64,000 nucleotides of DNA from Desulfitibacter sp. BRH_c19 (GCA_001515945.1 LOER01000023.1:62001-126000); one strand, 5' to 3'. Counted from the stretch's first letter, positions 1-9,188 are shown. The notes: generated from the letters alone by a model not told the origin. Numbers and translations are program-made.

Positions 1-25
1 CACTCAATCTCTTGAGTGCCTTTGG
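1..25 (-). terminator. Probable terminator hairpin of the tRNA cluster, cut by the window edge
   Basis: Seven-base inverted repeat CACTCAA / TTGAGTG around a four-base loop, followed on the plus strand by GCCTTT. If the bases before the window begin with AAAGG the stem would grow to 12 bp. It lies just downstream of tRNA-Leu in the minus-strand sense. The T-run that would prove a terminator falls outside the window. Confidence 0.45.
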
Positions 26-35
26 TTTTTGGGTT

Positions 36-120
36 TGGTGCGGGAAACAGGACTTGAACCTGCACATCGTGAGACACTAGATCCTAAGTCTAGCGCGTCT
101 GCCAATTCCGCCATTCCCGC
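36..120 (-). tRNA. tRNA-Leu (anticodon TAG)
   Basis: Class II tRNA of 85 nt with encoded CCA. The acceptor stem GCGGGAA pairs with TTCCCGC and the discriminator is A. The anticodon stem CTAGA/TCTAG holds loop CTTAGGA, giving anticodon TAG (reads CUA leucine codons). A variable arm and a GGTTCAAGT T-loop are present. Last gene of the six-tRNA cluster. Confidence 0.96.
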
Positions 121-142
121 ACATTTTAAATTAAATTTTTAA

Positions 143-218
143 TGGTGAGCCATCCGCGACTCGAACGCGGGACACCCTGATTAAAAGTCAGGTGCTCTAC
201 CGACTGAGCTAATGGCTC
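143..218 (-). tRNA. tRNA-Lys (anticodon TTT)
   Basis: 76 nt with encoded CCA. The acceptor stem GAGCCAT/ATGGCTC is perfect. The anticodon stem CCTGA/TCAGG holds loop CTTTTAA, so the anticodon is TTT (lysine). The T-arm CCGCG TTCGAGT CGCGG is intact. Confidence 0.97.
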
Positions 219-225
219 ATGTAAA

Positions 226-300
226 TGGCTGGGGCGGCAGGATTTGAACCTACGAGTGTCGATTCCAAAGACCGATGCCTTACCGCTTGGCTACGCCCCA
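226..300 (-). tRNA. tRNA-Gln (anticodon TTG)
   Basis: 75 nt with encoded CCA and discriminator G. The acceptor stem TGGGGCG pairs with CGCCCCA. The anticodon loop CTTTGGA gives TTG (glutamine CAA). The U1-A72 start of the acceptor is typical of bacterial tRNA-Gln. Confidence 0.96.
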
Positions 301-328
301 TCGTCTATAACATGATTTTACTTTATTA

Positions 329-406
329 TGGGGTGGATGATGGGACTTGAACCCACGGCCCCCAGAGCCACAATCTGGTGCTCTAACCACCTGAGCTACA
401 CCCACC
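329..406 (-). tRNA. tRNA-His (anticodon GTG)
   Basis: 78 nt with encoded CCA. The anticodon loop TTGTGGC gives GTG (histidine). The extra 5' G at position -1 faces C73, the identity element of tRNA-His, so the gene starts one base before the seven-base acceptor stem GTGGGTG. Confidence 0.96.
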
Positions 407-434
407 ACAGTGTTGGATTTCACAAAAATACATA

Positions 435-511
<77 letters not shown>

Positions 512-525
512 TCAATGACTTTTTT

Positions 526-599
526 TGGAGCGGGTGATGGGGATCGAACCCACACAACCGGCTTGGAAGGCCGGAACTCTACCATTGAGCTACACCCGC
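526..599 (-). tRNA. tRNA-Gly (anticodon TCC)
   Basis: 74 nt with encoded CCA. The acceptor stem GCGGGTG pairs with CACCCGC. The anticodon stem CCGGC/GCCGG holds loop CTTCCAA, giving TCC (GGA/GGG glycine). First gene of the cluster, about 30 nt downstream of the promoter. Confidence 0.97.
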
Positions 600-630
600 A
601 AACAGCGTCGCCGCGCGACTGACAAAGTTT

Positions 631-659
631 ATTATACCCCAAATACAAACTCATGTCAA
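631..659 (-). promoter_or_regulatory. Consensus housekeeping promoter of the tRNA cluster
   Basis: On the minus strand a perfect TTGACA (654-659) and a perfect TATAAT (631-636) are separated by exactly 17 bases. The first tRNA (Gly) begins about 30 nt downstream. This is the sigma-A consensus, as expected for a highly expressed stable-RNA operon. Confidence 0.9.
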
Positions 660-746
660 AGGTTTTTTATAGGTATTTATTACCTTTTTGTCTTTCTTCG
701 TCTTCAACGGAGGTTATTATAACACGAAATCCAACCAGGTTCAAGA

Positions 747-1361
747 CTATTTCTGCAAGATATCCGCAAGTATTTTAACTGCTTTTTTGAATGCTTCTGA
801 CCTGTGACTAATTGTATTTTTAATATCTGGTTCTAACTGCGCTAATGTCTTTTTGTATTCAGGCAGATAAAAGAGTGGATCATATCCAAAGCCATGTTCT
901 CCCTTTAAATCATCAATAATTATACCTTCACAGGTACCATCTGTTTCAAAAAACACTTCATCAGGTGTCATGATGCATATGGAACATCTAAAGCGTGCCA
1001 ATCTCTTTTCATAAGGTACATCTTTTAATAATGAAAGAAGCTTTTCATTGTTTTTATTATCGTCCTTTGGTTCACCAGCAAAACGTGCAGAATGAATACC
1101 TGGAGCTCCTCCGAGATAATCCACCTCAAGACCAGAATCATCCGCTAAAGTAATCAACTTAGTATGTAATGAGACAGCCTTTGCTTTGATGAAGGCATTT
1201 TCTCGAAACGTTTTGCCATCCTCTATAATCTCAGGGACATTAGCAATGTCCACTAGTGATTTCATATCAATATTAAGAGAGTTATAATTAAGCATGGCTA
1301 TAAATTCTTTTATTTTACCTTTATTTTGAGTAGCTAATACTATCTTAATACGTTCAACCAT
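747..1361 (-). CDS. rdgB: XTP/dITP diphosphatase (RdgB/HAM1 family)
   Basis: 204 aa, the usual size of the family. It removes non-canonical purine nucleotides (XTP, dITP, ITP) by hydrolysis to the monophosphate plus pyrophosphate and so protects DNA and RNA. The N-terminal signature VLATQNKGKIKEF, the DDSGLEVDYLGGAPGIHSAR block and the C-terminal GYDPLF and SHR segments are all visible. The start ATG overlaps the rph stop codon (TAATG), so the two genes are translationally coupled. An rph-rdgB pair close to murI and a GerM-type gene recalls the racE-gerM-rph-ysnA order of Bacillus, which supports the call. Confidence 0.96.
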   Translation of the reverse strand: MVERIKIVLATQNKGKIKEFIAMLNYNSLNIDMKSLVDIANVPEIIEDGKTFRENAFIKAKAVSLHTKLITLADDSGLEVDYLGGAPGIHSARFAGEPKDDNKNNEKLLSLLKDVPYEKRLARFRCSICIMTPDEVFFETDGTCEGIIIDDLKGEHGFGYDPLFYLPEYKKTLAQLEPDIKNTISHRSEAFKKAVKILADILQK

Positions 1362-2128
1362 TAAGCTTCATCCTTACCATTAGTTTGCCAAATGCCTACC
1401 TGACTTGCTAATGACCCTAAAACATCTTTTTGGATCATCACTAGATCCTGAATGCCCTTTTCTGCTGCACTTAAAAGGCTATCCATCTCTTGTTTTGTAA
1501 ATGGATACTCCTCAGCTGTGCCCTGTATTTCAACTATTCGCCCATCACCAGTCATAACAACATTCATATCCACCTGTGCGTTGGAATCCTCCCCAAAATT
1601 TAAATCTAATAAAATTTCATCATTTACCTTACCCACACTAATAGCCGCCAGGTAGTCTATTACTGGCATTTTTTCTAATGCTCCTTTTTTTATGAGGCTA
1701 TGTAATGCATCGATTAAAGCTACAAAACTACCAGTAATACTTGCTGTACGAGTCCCACCATCTGCCTGGATTACATCACAGTCAAGCCATAATGTTCTTT
1801 CTCCAAGTCCTTTTAGATCAACAATAGAACGCATAGCTCTTCCTATTAACCTTTGGATTTCCATGGTTCTACCTCCAACCTTACCCCTGGCAGCCTCTCT
1901 GATTGTTCTAACTGATGTTGCCCTTGGTAGCATTGAGTACTCAGCGGAAATCCAACCTTTATTTGCTCCCTTTAAAAAATGAGGAACTCTTTCTTCTACT
2001 GTTACAGTACATATAACCTTTGTGTCTCCCATTTCCATTAATACTGAACCCTCAGCAAATTTATTATAGTTTCTGGTTATTTTTACTGGACGTAGTTGAT
2101 CTGCAGCTCTTTCGTCAGCTCTTGGCAT
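1361..2128 (-). CDS. rph: Ribonuclease PH
   Basis: 255 aa. Phosphorolytic 3'-to-5' exoribonuclease that trims tRNA precursor 3' ends, releasing nucleoside diphosphates and working as a hexameric ring. Family blocks seen: [14 protein letters not shown] near residue 10, a [16 protein letters not shown] segment near 32, MLPRAT and [25 protein letters not shown] near 65-100, and [18 protein letters not shown] near 115-132 with the phosphate and metal region. Ribosome-binding site TAGGAGG precedes the ATG. It is followed directly by rdgB with overlapping stop and start. Confidence 0.97.
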   Translation of the reverse strand: MPRADERAADQLRPVKITRNYNKFAEGSVLMEMGDTKVICTVTVEERVPHFLKGANKGWISAEYSMLPRATSVRTIREAARGKVGGRTMEIQRLIGRAMRSIVDLKGLGERTLWLDCDVIQADGGTRTASITGSFVALIDALHSLIKKGALEKMPVIDYLAAISVGKVNDEILLDLNFGEDSNAQVDMNVVMTGDGRIVEIQGTAEEYPFTKQEMDSLLSAAEKGIQDLVMIQKDVLGSLASQVGIWQTNGKDEA

Positions 2129-2140
2129 ATCTAATTCCTC

Positions 2141-2899
2141 CTATATATCTATTATCATTCCTTCTTCTGCCATATCTACTTCTTTTCCGTATCCTTCTTC
2201 TATTTCTTTTTTGACTATATTGAGATCGTATTCTGGAAAAAAATGACTTGGTAAGAATTTTTTAGCATTTGATTTTCTTGCTATCTCCCCGGCTTGTCTT
2301 GCAGTTAGGTGTCTACCTACTGCGTAATCTTTGTTCTTTTCAAGTACAGTTGCCTCACTAATAAATAAATCTGCATCCTTTGCAAAGTCAATTAAATCCG
2401 GGAAATATTGAGTATCACCAGAATATACAATTGTTTTGCCACCAACTTCAATACTAACACCATATGCAAGCATAGTATGTTCTACTTTAAAGAACTTTAG
2501 TTTAAAGTTACCTACTTCAGCCACTTTATATAGGCCTTGTTCCGGTAAGTTTTCGATAATATTAAGGTCTAAGCCATCTTGGTATGTATCTATAATAGAA
2601 TAATTCAGTTCTGGTTTTCCTGGAAGATAAACCGGCATTTTGCCTTGAATTTTATCATATAAGACTCCGGTTTTTACTGCATTTCTTGCTAATGGTAAAT
2701 CTCCACTATGGTCAGCATGCAAATGGGTACATATAATTGCTTCTGAATTCCAAAAGGATCCATATTGTTCTACCTTACCAAAGATGCCATTGCCGATTTC
2801 TAAGAGAATTATAGAGTTATTGCTTTCAATTAAGTATCCACTACATGCTCCATTTCCTCTAGGATAGGGTGACCATTTCCCTAAAACAGTTATCCTCAT
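2141..2899 (-). CDS. MBL-fold metallo-hydrolase, RNase Z-like subgroup
   Basis: 252 aa. Metallo-beta-lactamase-fold hydrolase with motif THLHADHSGDLP (HxHxDH) near residue 60, a metal-bridging YSGDTQ near 160 and a late LPSHFFPEYD histidine. The order is that of the ribonuclease Z / ElaC-like branch, but the protein lacks the long exosite arm and is shorter than tRNA-processing RNase Z, so the substrate is unknown. Its stop lies 12 nt before rph and its start lies next to the glycerate kinase stop, so it sits inside the same minus-strand run. Start chosen at ATG with AGGAG nine bases upstream. Confidence 0.85.
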   Translation of the reverse strand: MRITVLGKWSPYPRGNGACSGYLIESNNSIILLEIGNGIFGKVEQYGSFWNSEAIICTHLHADHSGDLPLARNAVKTGVLYDKIQGKMPVYLPGKPELNYSIIDTYQDGLDLNIIENLPEQGLYKVAEVGNFKLKFFKVEHTMLAYGVSIEVGGKTIVYSGDTQYFPDLIDFAKDADLFISEATVLEKNKDYAVGRHLTARQAGEIARKSNAKKFLPSHFFPEYDLNIVKKEIEEGYGKEVDMAEEGMIIDI

Positions 2900-4048
2900 T
2901 TATTCACTCCTTAAATCTATTCCTATTCTAACTGCCCTCATAGCTCTTTCAACATTTGTTACTAATAAAGAATAACCCTCATTTATTGCATCATCCAAAG
3001 TTATTATGCTCTGAACATTAGCACTCACAAAATCTATTCCCTTTTCATATATCTTTTGATAATTATGACCTAATATACCGCTAAAGGCTAAAACAGGAAT
3101 TTCATATTTTTTTGCTAATTGAGCAACCCCCATAGGAGCCTTTCCATAGGCAGTCTGTTCATCAATTCTCCCTTCACCAGTTAATACCAGGTCAACACCT
3201 TTTAGCCTGTTTTCAAAGTCAACTGCATCAAGTACTAAACCTATACCAGGTTTTAGGCTTCCTCCTAAAAACGCTAGTATCCCCGCCCCTAATCCACCTG
3301 CGGCTCCAGCCCCAGGTACATTTAGAACATCTATTTCCAATTGTTCCTTTACCTTTTCAGCAAATATTGCAAGAGAAGTATCTAATTCTCTGACCATTTC
3401 AGGATTAGCTCCCTTTTGCGGCCCATAAACTGCACTTGCCCCTCTTTCTCCACATAGTGGATTGTCAACATCACAAGCAGCTGTAATTTTTGTGTTTTTC
3501 AAGCGAGAATCTATTTTGGACATATCTAGTTTATCCAATTCCTTTAAAGCTCTTCCACCAAATGAAAGTTTATTTCCGTTTTTGTCTAGCAATACTGCCC
3601 CTAAGGCTTGTGCCATTCCTGCTCCACCATCATTTGTGGCACTTCCTCCGATTCCCACAATTATTTCTTCACAATTATAATCCAAGGCAGCTTTAATGAG
3701 TTGCCCTGTCCCGTATGTGGTTGTAATGTAAGGATTTCTTTCTTTCGTTTTTAGTAGCGGTAGTCCAGACGCAGCTGCCATCTCAATTACTGCAGTTCTT
3801 CCGTTGCCAAGGATCCCAAAAAAGCTTTCTATTTCTCTACCGAGGGGGTCAAGTGCCATCACGGAAACAATTTTGCCATCAGTAGCTTGCGTTAGTGCTT
3901 CTACTGTACCTTCTCCTCCATCAGCAAGTGGTATTTTTATTACTTCACTATTAGCAAATACCTTTTTAATTCCTTCTTCCATCGCAGAGGCAGCTTCAAT
4001 AGCAGAGACACTACCTTTAAAAGAATCTGAAGCAACAATAATCCTCAA
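2900..4048 (-). CDS. glxK: Glycerate kinase (GlxK/GarK type)
   Basis: 382 aa from a TTG start. It phosphorylates glycerate, usually to 2-phosphoglycerate in this type II family, feeding glycolysis. Signature blocks: RIIVASDSFKGSVSA at the N terminus, KIPLADGGEGT near 45, GIGGSATNDGGAGMAQALG near 125, GAAGGLGAGILAFLGG near 255 and LVLTGEGRIDEQTAYGK near 285. An upstream in-frame ATG at 4075 would add nine residues that contain the ribosome-binding site GGGAGGG, so the TTG seven bases after that site is the better start. It abuts the MBL gene with no gap. Confidence 0.93.
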   Translation of the reverse strand: MRIIVASDSFKGSVSAIEAASAMEEGIKKVFANSEVIKIPLADGGEGTVEALTQATDGKIVSVMALDPLGREIESFFGILGNGRTAVIEMAAASGLPLLKTKERNPYITTTYGTGQLIKAALDYNCEEIIVGIGGSATNDGGAGMAQALGAVLLDKNGNKLSFGGRALKELDKLDMSKIDSRLKNTKITAACDVDNPLCGERGASAVYGPQKGANPEMVRELDTSLAIFAEKVKEQLEIDVLNVPGAGAAGGLGAGILAFLGGSLKPGIGLVLDAVDFENRLKGVDLVLTGEGRIDEQTAYGKAPMGVAQLAKKYEIPVLAFSGILGHNYQKIYEKGIDFVSANVQSIITLDDAINEGYSLLVTNVERAMRAVRIGIDLRSE

Positions 4049-4100
4049 TTTTATCCCTCCCGGTCTTTTGATCATATTTTATACCAAATTGGATAAATTC

Positions 4101-4871
4101 TCAATTTAGGCCTTCCAGATTGCTGCCATATACACAACAGCCAATAGCTCCATTAAACTGAGGTGACGGAGGGATTATTACTGTTGATCCTAACTCTTTC
4201 TTCAAAATTTCCACAAAGGCCATGTTTTTGGCAACTCCACCTACAAAAACTAATGTATCATAGCCCATTTTATGAAGTAACGGCTGTATTCTTTTAAAAA
4301 TCGTGTAGTTTACTCCCGCGGCTAGGTCTTCTAATGAATACCCCTCTACAATCTTTCCAATCAATTCAGTTTCCCCAAAGACCGCACATGTAGAGCTTAG
4401 TTCCACAGGCCTTTCATAGTATTTACTCAATTCACCTAATTCAATTCCTAAAACAGTAGCCATATTTTCTAGATATCGACCTGAGCTAGCAGCACATTTA
4501 TCATTAGTGAGAAAATCAACCATTTTCCCACCAGATACTCTAACAATTTTACTATCTTGTCCTCCTAAATCCAGCAAAGTAAAGTTTTGTAAACCACATT
4601 GAGATAGTGCCCCTAGGTAATGGGCTTTTATTTCAGGAATTGCATCTGCACCAGCCAGTTTAACTGTAAGTCTTCCATAACCAGTAGAAACTATTCCTTG
4701 ACAATTAGGGATGGTTAGCGCAGAAAAGTCAATGTGCAATTGCTGATCTTTTTTAATTGCATAATTTTTATAAAATTTTATGGTATCATAAACTGCTGTC
4801 TTTATAATTTTATTTTTGTCCATAACAGCTATTTTAACATTCCTGCTTCCTAAATCTATTCCACAAAGCAC
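4101..4871 (-). CDS. Acyl-CoA dehydratase activase (BadF/BadG/BcrA/BcrD ATPase family)
   Basis: 256 aa. ATP-dependent [4Fe-4S] activator that injects one high-energy electron into a partner 2-hydroxyacyl-CoA dehydratase. ASKHA-fold motifs are clear: GIDLGSRNVK at the N terminus, LLDLGGQDSKIVR near 100 and FVGGVAKN near 210. The two cluster cysteines expected at the dimer interface are in NDKCAASSGR and SSTCAVFGETE. GTG start; its ribosome-binding site AGGTGA is formed by the last codons of the upstream dehydratase gene, six bases away, so the two are made together. The partner's substrate is not evident. Confidence 0.92.
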   Translation of the reverse strand: MLCGIDLGSRNVKIAVMDKNKIIKTAVYDTIKFYKNYAIKKDQQLHIDFSALTIPNCQGIVSTGYGRLTVKLAGADAIPEIKAHYLGALSQCGLQNFTLLDLGGQDSKIVRVSGGKMVDFLTNDKCAASSGRYLENMATVLGIELGELSKYYERPVELSSTCAVFGETELIGKIVEGYSLEDLAAGVNYTIFKRIQPLLHKMGYDTLVFVGGVAKNMAFVEILKKELGSTVIIPPSPQFNGAIGCCVYGSNLEGLN

Positions 4872-4877
4872 CTTGAA

Positions 4878-5852
4878 TCACCTCAACATCTCCACAAAAG
4901 TGTCTATTCTCATCTTACTTCTAGCATCAAGCAGACCTGGCCTGTCCCCTTCGAGAGTTAAGATAGGAATGTTGATTTTTTCTCTAAAAATTAGATCCTC
5001 TATTTGTCTAAAACAAAAACTCTGTGTGTAATGGATTATCCCATCCAACTGCCTTCTTTTTATCTCTCTTTGTAAGTCCTCTATCCTAGCAAAGGCATGA
5101 TAAGGATAGGTATACAACAAATATTGATCAACTAGTTCTGCCTCATTAAAGGGCATCGTAAACTGTCTTTGTATCTCATTATAGACTACCCTTGCCCCGA
5201 TTTCCTCAATGTATTGGTATAAATCAGTAAAGATAGGTGGAACACCCATGAAGCCCAAACGCACTTTTTCTTTCAAAGGTTTTCGTGATTTTACCTCTTC
5301 TATTAATATTTTTAGTTCATTACAAAAAAGATCTGGATTGCCGTTAAAATCGCTACAGGAAACCTGCCAAAGATGGTTTTCAAATCCAGTTACCTGATTT
5401 GCCTCCCAGGTTAGTCTATCTAATTCCCAAACCCACTGCCTCACTTTTTGTAATTTTTCCTTCCAGAGCTTTACCTCTGGCCAGCTAGCACCCATGTAAT
5501 CCATAAATTTATTTAACTGTAACATTAACATTTCTCTATCTCTATCATAGGGAAATGCAAATGGAATTATCCTCACACCCTTTAAATGTAATGTCTCCAT
5601 CAATGCATGGGTATTACTACAATCCCCTTGGGTTACTGCAACTAATTCCCCAATCTTATTGTCTATCACAACTCCATATAAACCTTTAATCCACCCGCAT
5701 AAGTTACGAGGATATCCAGCTAATTCTGCTACCTCAACATAATGATTAGGTGAGTGCGCTGTTATAAAGATATTGTTTAAGTCCACAGGAACAGCTCCCG
5801 CGGCATATATTATTTCTGAGGGAATTGTTGTAGTTATCCCTACTTTTCTCAC
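4878..5852 (-). CDS. 2-hydroxyacyl-CoA dehydratase family protein (HgdB/FldC-like component)
   Basis: 324 aa. Member of the dehydratase D-component family that binds a [4Fe-4S] cluster and removes water from 2-hydroxyacyl-CoA after activation. Cysteines are placed as in the family: NLCGWIKGLYG near 50, QGDCSNTHALMETL near 80 and HYTQSFCFRQIED near 285. Only one subunit is present, whereas characterised enzymes use two related subunits, so it may act alone or belong to the little-studied YjiM-like branch. GTG start overlaps the murI stop (GTGA). The activase follows after six bases. Coupling to glutamate racemase is odd and may point to glutamate-derived substrates. Confidence 0.85.
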   Translation of the reverse strand: MRKVGITTTIPSEIIYAAGAVPVDLNNIFITAHSPNHYVEVAELAGYPRNLCGWIKGLYGVVIDNKIGELVAVTQGDCSNTHALMETLHLKGVRIIPFAFPYDRDREMLMLQLNKFMDYMGASWPEVKLWKEKLQKVRQWVWELDRLTWEANQVTGFENHLWQVSCSDFNGNPDLFCNELKILIEEVKSRKPLKEKVRLGFMGVPPIFTDLYQYIEEIGARVVYNEIQRQFTMPFNEAELVDQYLLYTYPYHAFARIEDLQREIKRRQLDGIIHYTQSFCFRQIEDLIFREKINIPILTLEGDRPGLLDARSKMRIDTFVEMLR

Positions 5853-6652
5853 GTAATCACCTTCTTAACTAATGGTAGCTTCCCTCCCATTAGGATTTCT
5901 CCTACCCTTTGAAAATTTTCAGGATTACCGGTCACATAAAATTCATGGTCAGGCACCTTTTCTTGTAACGTCTTTTCTGCAAATTCTTCTCCGAAGTACT
6001 TTTTTGTTTCTTTAGTTGTCTCATAAGCAGGATCCACTAATGTTATACTTTCCCCTATCACCTCTTTAATGGCTTTAGCTAAATATGGATAATGTGTACA
6101 CCCTAATATAAGGGTATCAATTTTTGTATCCATTAATGGTTCAAGGGTTCTTCTTACTATAGAGATAACTCTCTCCCCAGTAACCTCTCCTGCCTCCACC
6201 AAAGGTACAAAATCAGGACAAGCTAAAGAAACTACCGATACATCAGGATCTAATTCACAAGCGACTTTCTTATGGGCACCACTTTTAACTGTAGCCTCTG
6301 TGCCTATAACACATATTCTTCCATTTTGCGTGATAGCAAGTGCCGACCTTATCCCAGGTTCAATTACACCGATTATGGGGTTTGCATACTTCTCCTGTAA
6401 AAAATCAAGGGCTACCGCAGAGGTACTATTGCATGCATCAACTATTACCCCACAATTCTTATCCACTAAAAACTGTGTAATATCATCAGCAAAAGATTTT
6501 AATTCCCCAGCACTTTTTCCTCCATAGGGAACCCTAGCTGTGTCCCCAAGATAAATTATTTTTGCTTGGGGAATTTGAACTAATACTTTTTCAACTACTG
6601 ACAAACCGCCTAACCCAGAATCAAAAACTCCTATGGGTTTTTTATTTAACAA
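5849..6652 (-). CDS. murI: Glutamate racemase
   Basis: 267 aa, standard length. Cofactor-independent racemase supplying D-glutamate for peptidoglycan. Both catalytic cysteines are visible, in VDACNSTSAVAL near 70 and ILGCTHYPYL near 180, with the N-terminal FDSGLGGLSV and the DTARVPYG block. TTG start preceded by GAGG at about 12 nt. The 3' end overlaps the dehydratase start by four bases. Upstream there is about 190 nt to the amidase gene, including that gene's terminator. Confidence 0.97.
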   Translation of the reverse strand: MLNKKPIGVFDSGLGGLSVVEKVLVQIPQAKIIYLGDTARVPYGGKSAGELKSFADDITQFLVDKNCGVIVDACNSTSAVALDFLQEKYANPIIGVIEPGIRSALAITQNGRICVIGTEATVKSGAHKKVACELDPDVSVVSLACPDFVPLVEAGEVTGERVISIVRRTLEPLMDTKIDTLILGCTHYPYLAKAIKEVIGESITLVDPAYETTKETKKYFGEEFAEKTLQEKVPDHEFYVTGNPENFQRVGEILMGGKLPLVKKVIT

Positions 6653-6797
6653 GGAAATAACGCCTCACTTTCTTATTATATAACCATAAATAGTGTATGT
6701 TTTTTTAATGTGGAAATACACAACCATTTGGCCATTAGCGAAAAACAATATTACTTAAACCATTTTAGCACTTCATGAACATGTGTCAATATACTAT

Positions 6798-6844
6798 AAA
6801 ACAAAACCAGCCAGGAGAACCGTCCCCCTGGCTGGTTTTGTTTT
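6798..6844 (-). terminator. Strong bidirectional-looking terminator after the amidase gene
   Basis: Perfect 18-bp inverted repeat (6798-6815 and 6827-6844) around an 11-base loop. The stem core is CCAGCCAGG/CCTGGCTGG with A-tracts and T-tracts at the ends, so it can stop transcription in both directions. The right arm overlaps the amidase stop codon. The loop carries GAACCGTCCC, a motif reminiscent of Firmicute REP-type palindromes. Confidence 0.9.
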
Positions 6845-8957
6845 AGTTGTAGTAACGTTCAATTCCTTCTGCAATTCCTCTGGCTACTTTAGCTCTAAAA
6901 TTTGGATCAGCGAGAAGCTTTTCCTCTGTGGAATTGGATATAAAAGCAGTTTCTACTAATATCGAAGGCATTTTTGTCTCTCGTATTACCTTAAAGGAAC
7001 TCTGAATTATTCCCATGTTTTTCCTTCCGCCATGGGCCACTACTGACTGTTGAACGAGCTGTGCTAATCTAATCCTTTGTGCCCTTTGAGGTCCTAAAAT
7101 AGGATCACTAGCTGGAGCGTAGTAGTATGTAGAAGTTCCACCAGCATTTCGGTTTAATGCTGCATTGGCATGAATACTTACATATAAATCAGCATTTACT
7201 GAGTTTGCCAGCTGCACCCTGCCATCAAGAGATAGAGACGTAGCTTGAGTAGTTCTAGTTAACATTACCTTTGCACCCTTATCCGTTAGAATGCCAGCTA
7301 CTCTATTAGCTATATCCATTACAACTTCTCTCTCCTTTAGACCCGAAGAACCCATGGCACCTGGATCAGATAAGCCTGACCCATTGACAGAACCGTGACC
7401 AGGATCTATTACAATTAGTCTTCCTGCCAAGGAACCTTTTTGGAATAAGAAGGTTATTTCTTTGTCACCCTGGCTACTTAATTCAGAAAACCCAATTGGA
7501 GATTTTAGCTCTATAACTACCCTGCCAACATCATCTGAAAACTGCCCTGCCCTGATTTGTTTGATAAATGGATTATTAAGTTTAATTTTTTCAAGTTCAT
7601 CAACTGGCAAATCCAATTTAACTCCTTGGACATCTATGACAACTCTATATGGGTTTTCAAGATACATGGTGCTATAGTGGAGTCCATTGTTGCCTTGTAA
7701 TGTTAAAAAGAAAGCATCATCAACCTCTTCACATTCTAAGCCAAATAATGAAGGATAGGAAGAGTTGTCCTTACTCTCATTAAAGTCAGCAACTATGATT
7801 CCTGTTCCCCTTGATGCTTGAGTATATCTATCATCTCTAATTGATTGAAGAGATATGTAATCCCCAGTTATCCAGCCCACATCTCCACTAGTCGTTTTAA
7901 CATAATACCAGTTATTACTTTCATTTAAAACTTCAAGAATATCTCCAATGTTTGCCTGGTGATTAATATCAAAAGAAGTTCCTGGACCCTTGCGAATGTT
8001 TACTACACTACCAATAACGAGTGCCGTTTGCTGTTGATTTCCTACATCCGTCCCATCAGGTTTTTGTTCTGAAAAACCATTTCTTAGTGTAACTAGCCAA
8101 CCGGCAATCCAGCCTTTCTCTCCATCATCAAGGGTAATTTGGTGCCATATTTCCCCATCTTTATCCAAGGATGAATTAAGTATTTTAAATTCATTGCCGG
8201 AAGTTGCTTGTCCAACTTGAGCATTCTCTGTTCCAGGACCAGATCGAACATTGACATTACTGTCAGTCACAACAGCAACATCTCCTTGGGGCTGACTGAC
8301 ATGAGTAGTTATAACAACCATTTTATTGGAGGCCTGCCACTCTACATCTGCTCCGAAGGATTCGCTTATAAACCTAAGTGGAACCATTGTTCTTCCATTG
8401 GTCAATTCAGCCTGTGTATCCATTGTTACACTATTACCATTCACATCGGCCTGCATCTTGCCAATCCAAAGTTGTATTTCCTGACCTTGCTTCTTAATAA
8501 CAACCTTCTGCTCTGCCGGCAACCAATTCACGTCAGATCCCAATTCTTCACCAATAAAACGTATAGGAACCATTGTTCTATTCTGGAAATTAACAAATGG
8601 ATGCACATCAAAGCTTACATTCTTGCCGTTTACAGATACTCCTATATTGCTTGCCTCTGTGGTGCTTGCAGGTGAATCTATTTTAATAAAATCTTTTGAA
8701 ACCCAGCCGATCTTTCCGTTATTAAGTTTAACTTTAACCCAACCGTTATTTTCTTCTAAAACAGATACCTTACTACCCTTTGGTACCTGGTCTACTATGG
8801 AATGAGTTAGAGCGGGTCCTGCACGTACATTCAAAACGTTTCCTGTTATGGTAGCTGTAGCACCACTTGCTAATATGTTTGCAGGAATTAATGTAGCAAA
8901 TACAGTAAAAACTAATATGTATGTAATAAATCTTACAATCGATTTCTTAGACTCCAA
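6843..8957 (-). CDS. N-acetylmuramoyl-L-alanine amidase with SH3b, copper-amine-oxidase-N-like and AMIN domains
   Basis: 704 aa secreted cell-wall hydrolase. In order: signal peptide (about 1-30), SH3b (35-95), copper-amine-oxidase N-terminal-like domain (105-215) with the repeated RTMVPLRFI motif, second and third SH3b (225-285, 310-370), AMIN domain (400-500) and a C-terminal Amidase_3 domain (515-704). Catalytic zinc residues are visible: IDPGHG, the GLKEREV glutamate, VSIHANA, and VETAFISN. It cleaves the amide bond between muramic acid and the stem peptide. TTG start chosen: GGAG lies eight bases upstream, whereas the GTG three codons earlier overlaps it. Confidence 0.93.
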   Translation of the reverse strand: MESKKSIVRFITYILVFTVFATLIPANILASGATATITGNVLNVRAGPALTHSIVDQVPKGSKVSVLEENNGWVKVKLNNGKIGWVSKDFIKIDSPASTTEASNIGVSVNGKNVSFDVHPFVNFQNRTMVPIRFIGEELGSDVNWLPAEQKVVIKKQGQEIQLWIGKMQADVNGNSVTMDTQAELTNGRTMVPLRFISESFGADVEWQASNKMVVITTHVSQPQGDVAVVTDSNVNVRSGPGTENAQVGQATSGNEFKILNSSLDKDGEIWHQITLDDGEKGWIAGWLVTLRNGFSEQKPDGTDVGNQQQTALVIGSVVNIRKGPGTSFDINHQANIGDILEVLNESNNWYYVKTTSGDVGWITGDYISLQSIRDDRYTQASRGTGIIVADFNESKDNSSYPSLFGLECEEVDDAFFLTLQGNNGLHYSTMYLENPYRVVIDVQGVKLDLPVDELEKIKLNNPFIKQIRAGQFSDDVGRVVIELKSPIGFSELSSQGDKEITFLFQKGSLAGRLIVIDPGHGSVNGSGLSDPGAMGSSGLKEREVVMDIANRVAGILTDKGAKVMLTRTTQATSLSLDGRVQLANSVNADLYVSIHANAALNRNAGGTSTYYYAPASDPILGPQRAQRIRLAQLVQQSVVAHGGRKNMGIIQSSFKVIRETKMPSILVETAFISNSTEEKLLADPNFRAKVARGIAEGIERYYN

Positions 8958-9145
8958 TATACTCACTCCTCAATGTAATAGACGAAACCCCGATGACATT
9001 TGTTGCATCTTTTTACTAATACGTTTCATATTTCGAGTTTTTATAGGTATTTCCTGCAAAATTTACCTATTTTTCGTATGGTAAAAATATCCACAGAGGT
9101 CTTTTATATGGGTCAAGCCTTTTCATCGGAGTAGATGAACCTTTA

Positions 9146-9171
9146 AAAGAAAAAACCGGCTTTTGCCGGTG
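9146..9171 (-). terminator. Rho-independent terminator of the GerMN lipoprotein gene
   Basis: Six-bp GC-rich stem ACCGGC/GCCGGT with a TTTT loop. Read on the minus strand, it is followed by TTTTTTCTTTT. It lies about 18 nt downstream of the stop codon at 9189. Confidence 0.88.
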
Positions 9172-9188
9172 AAGTATCTTGAGATTTT

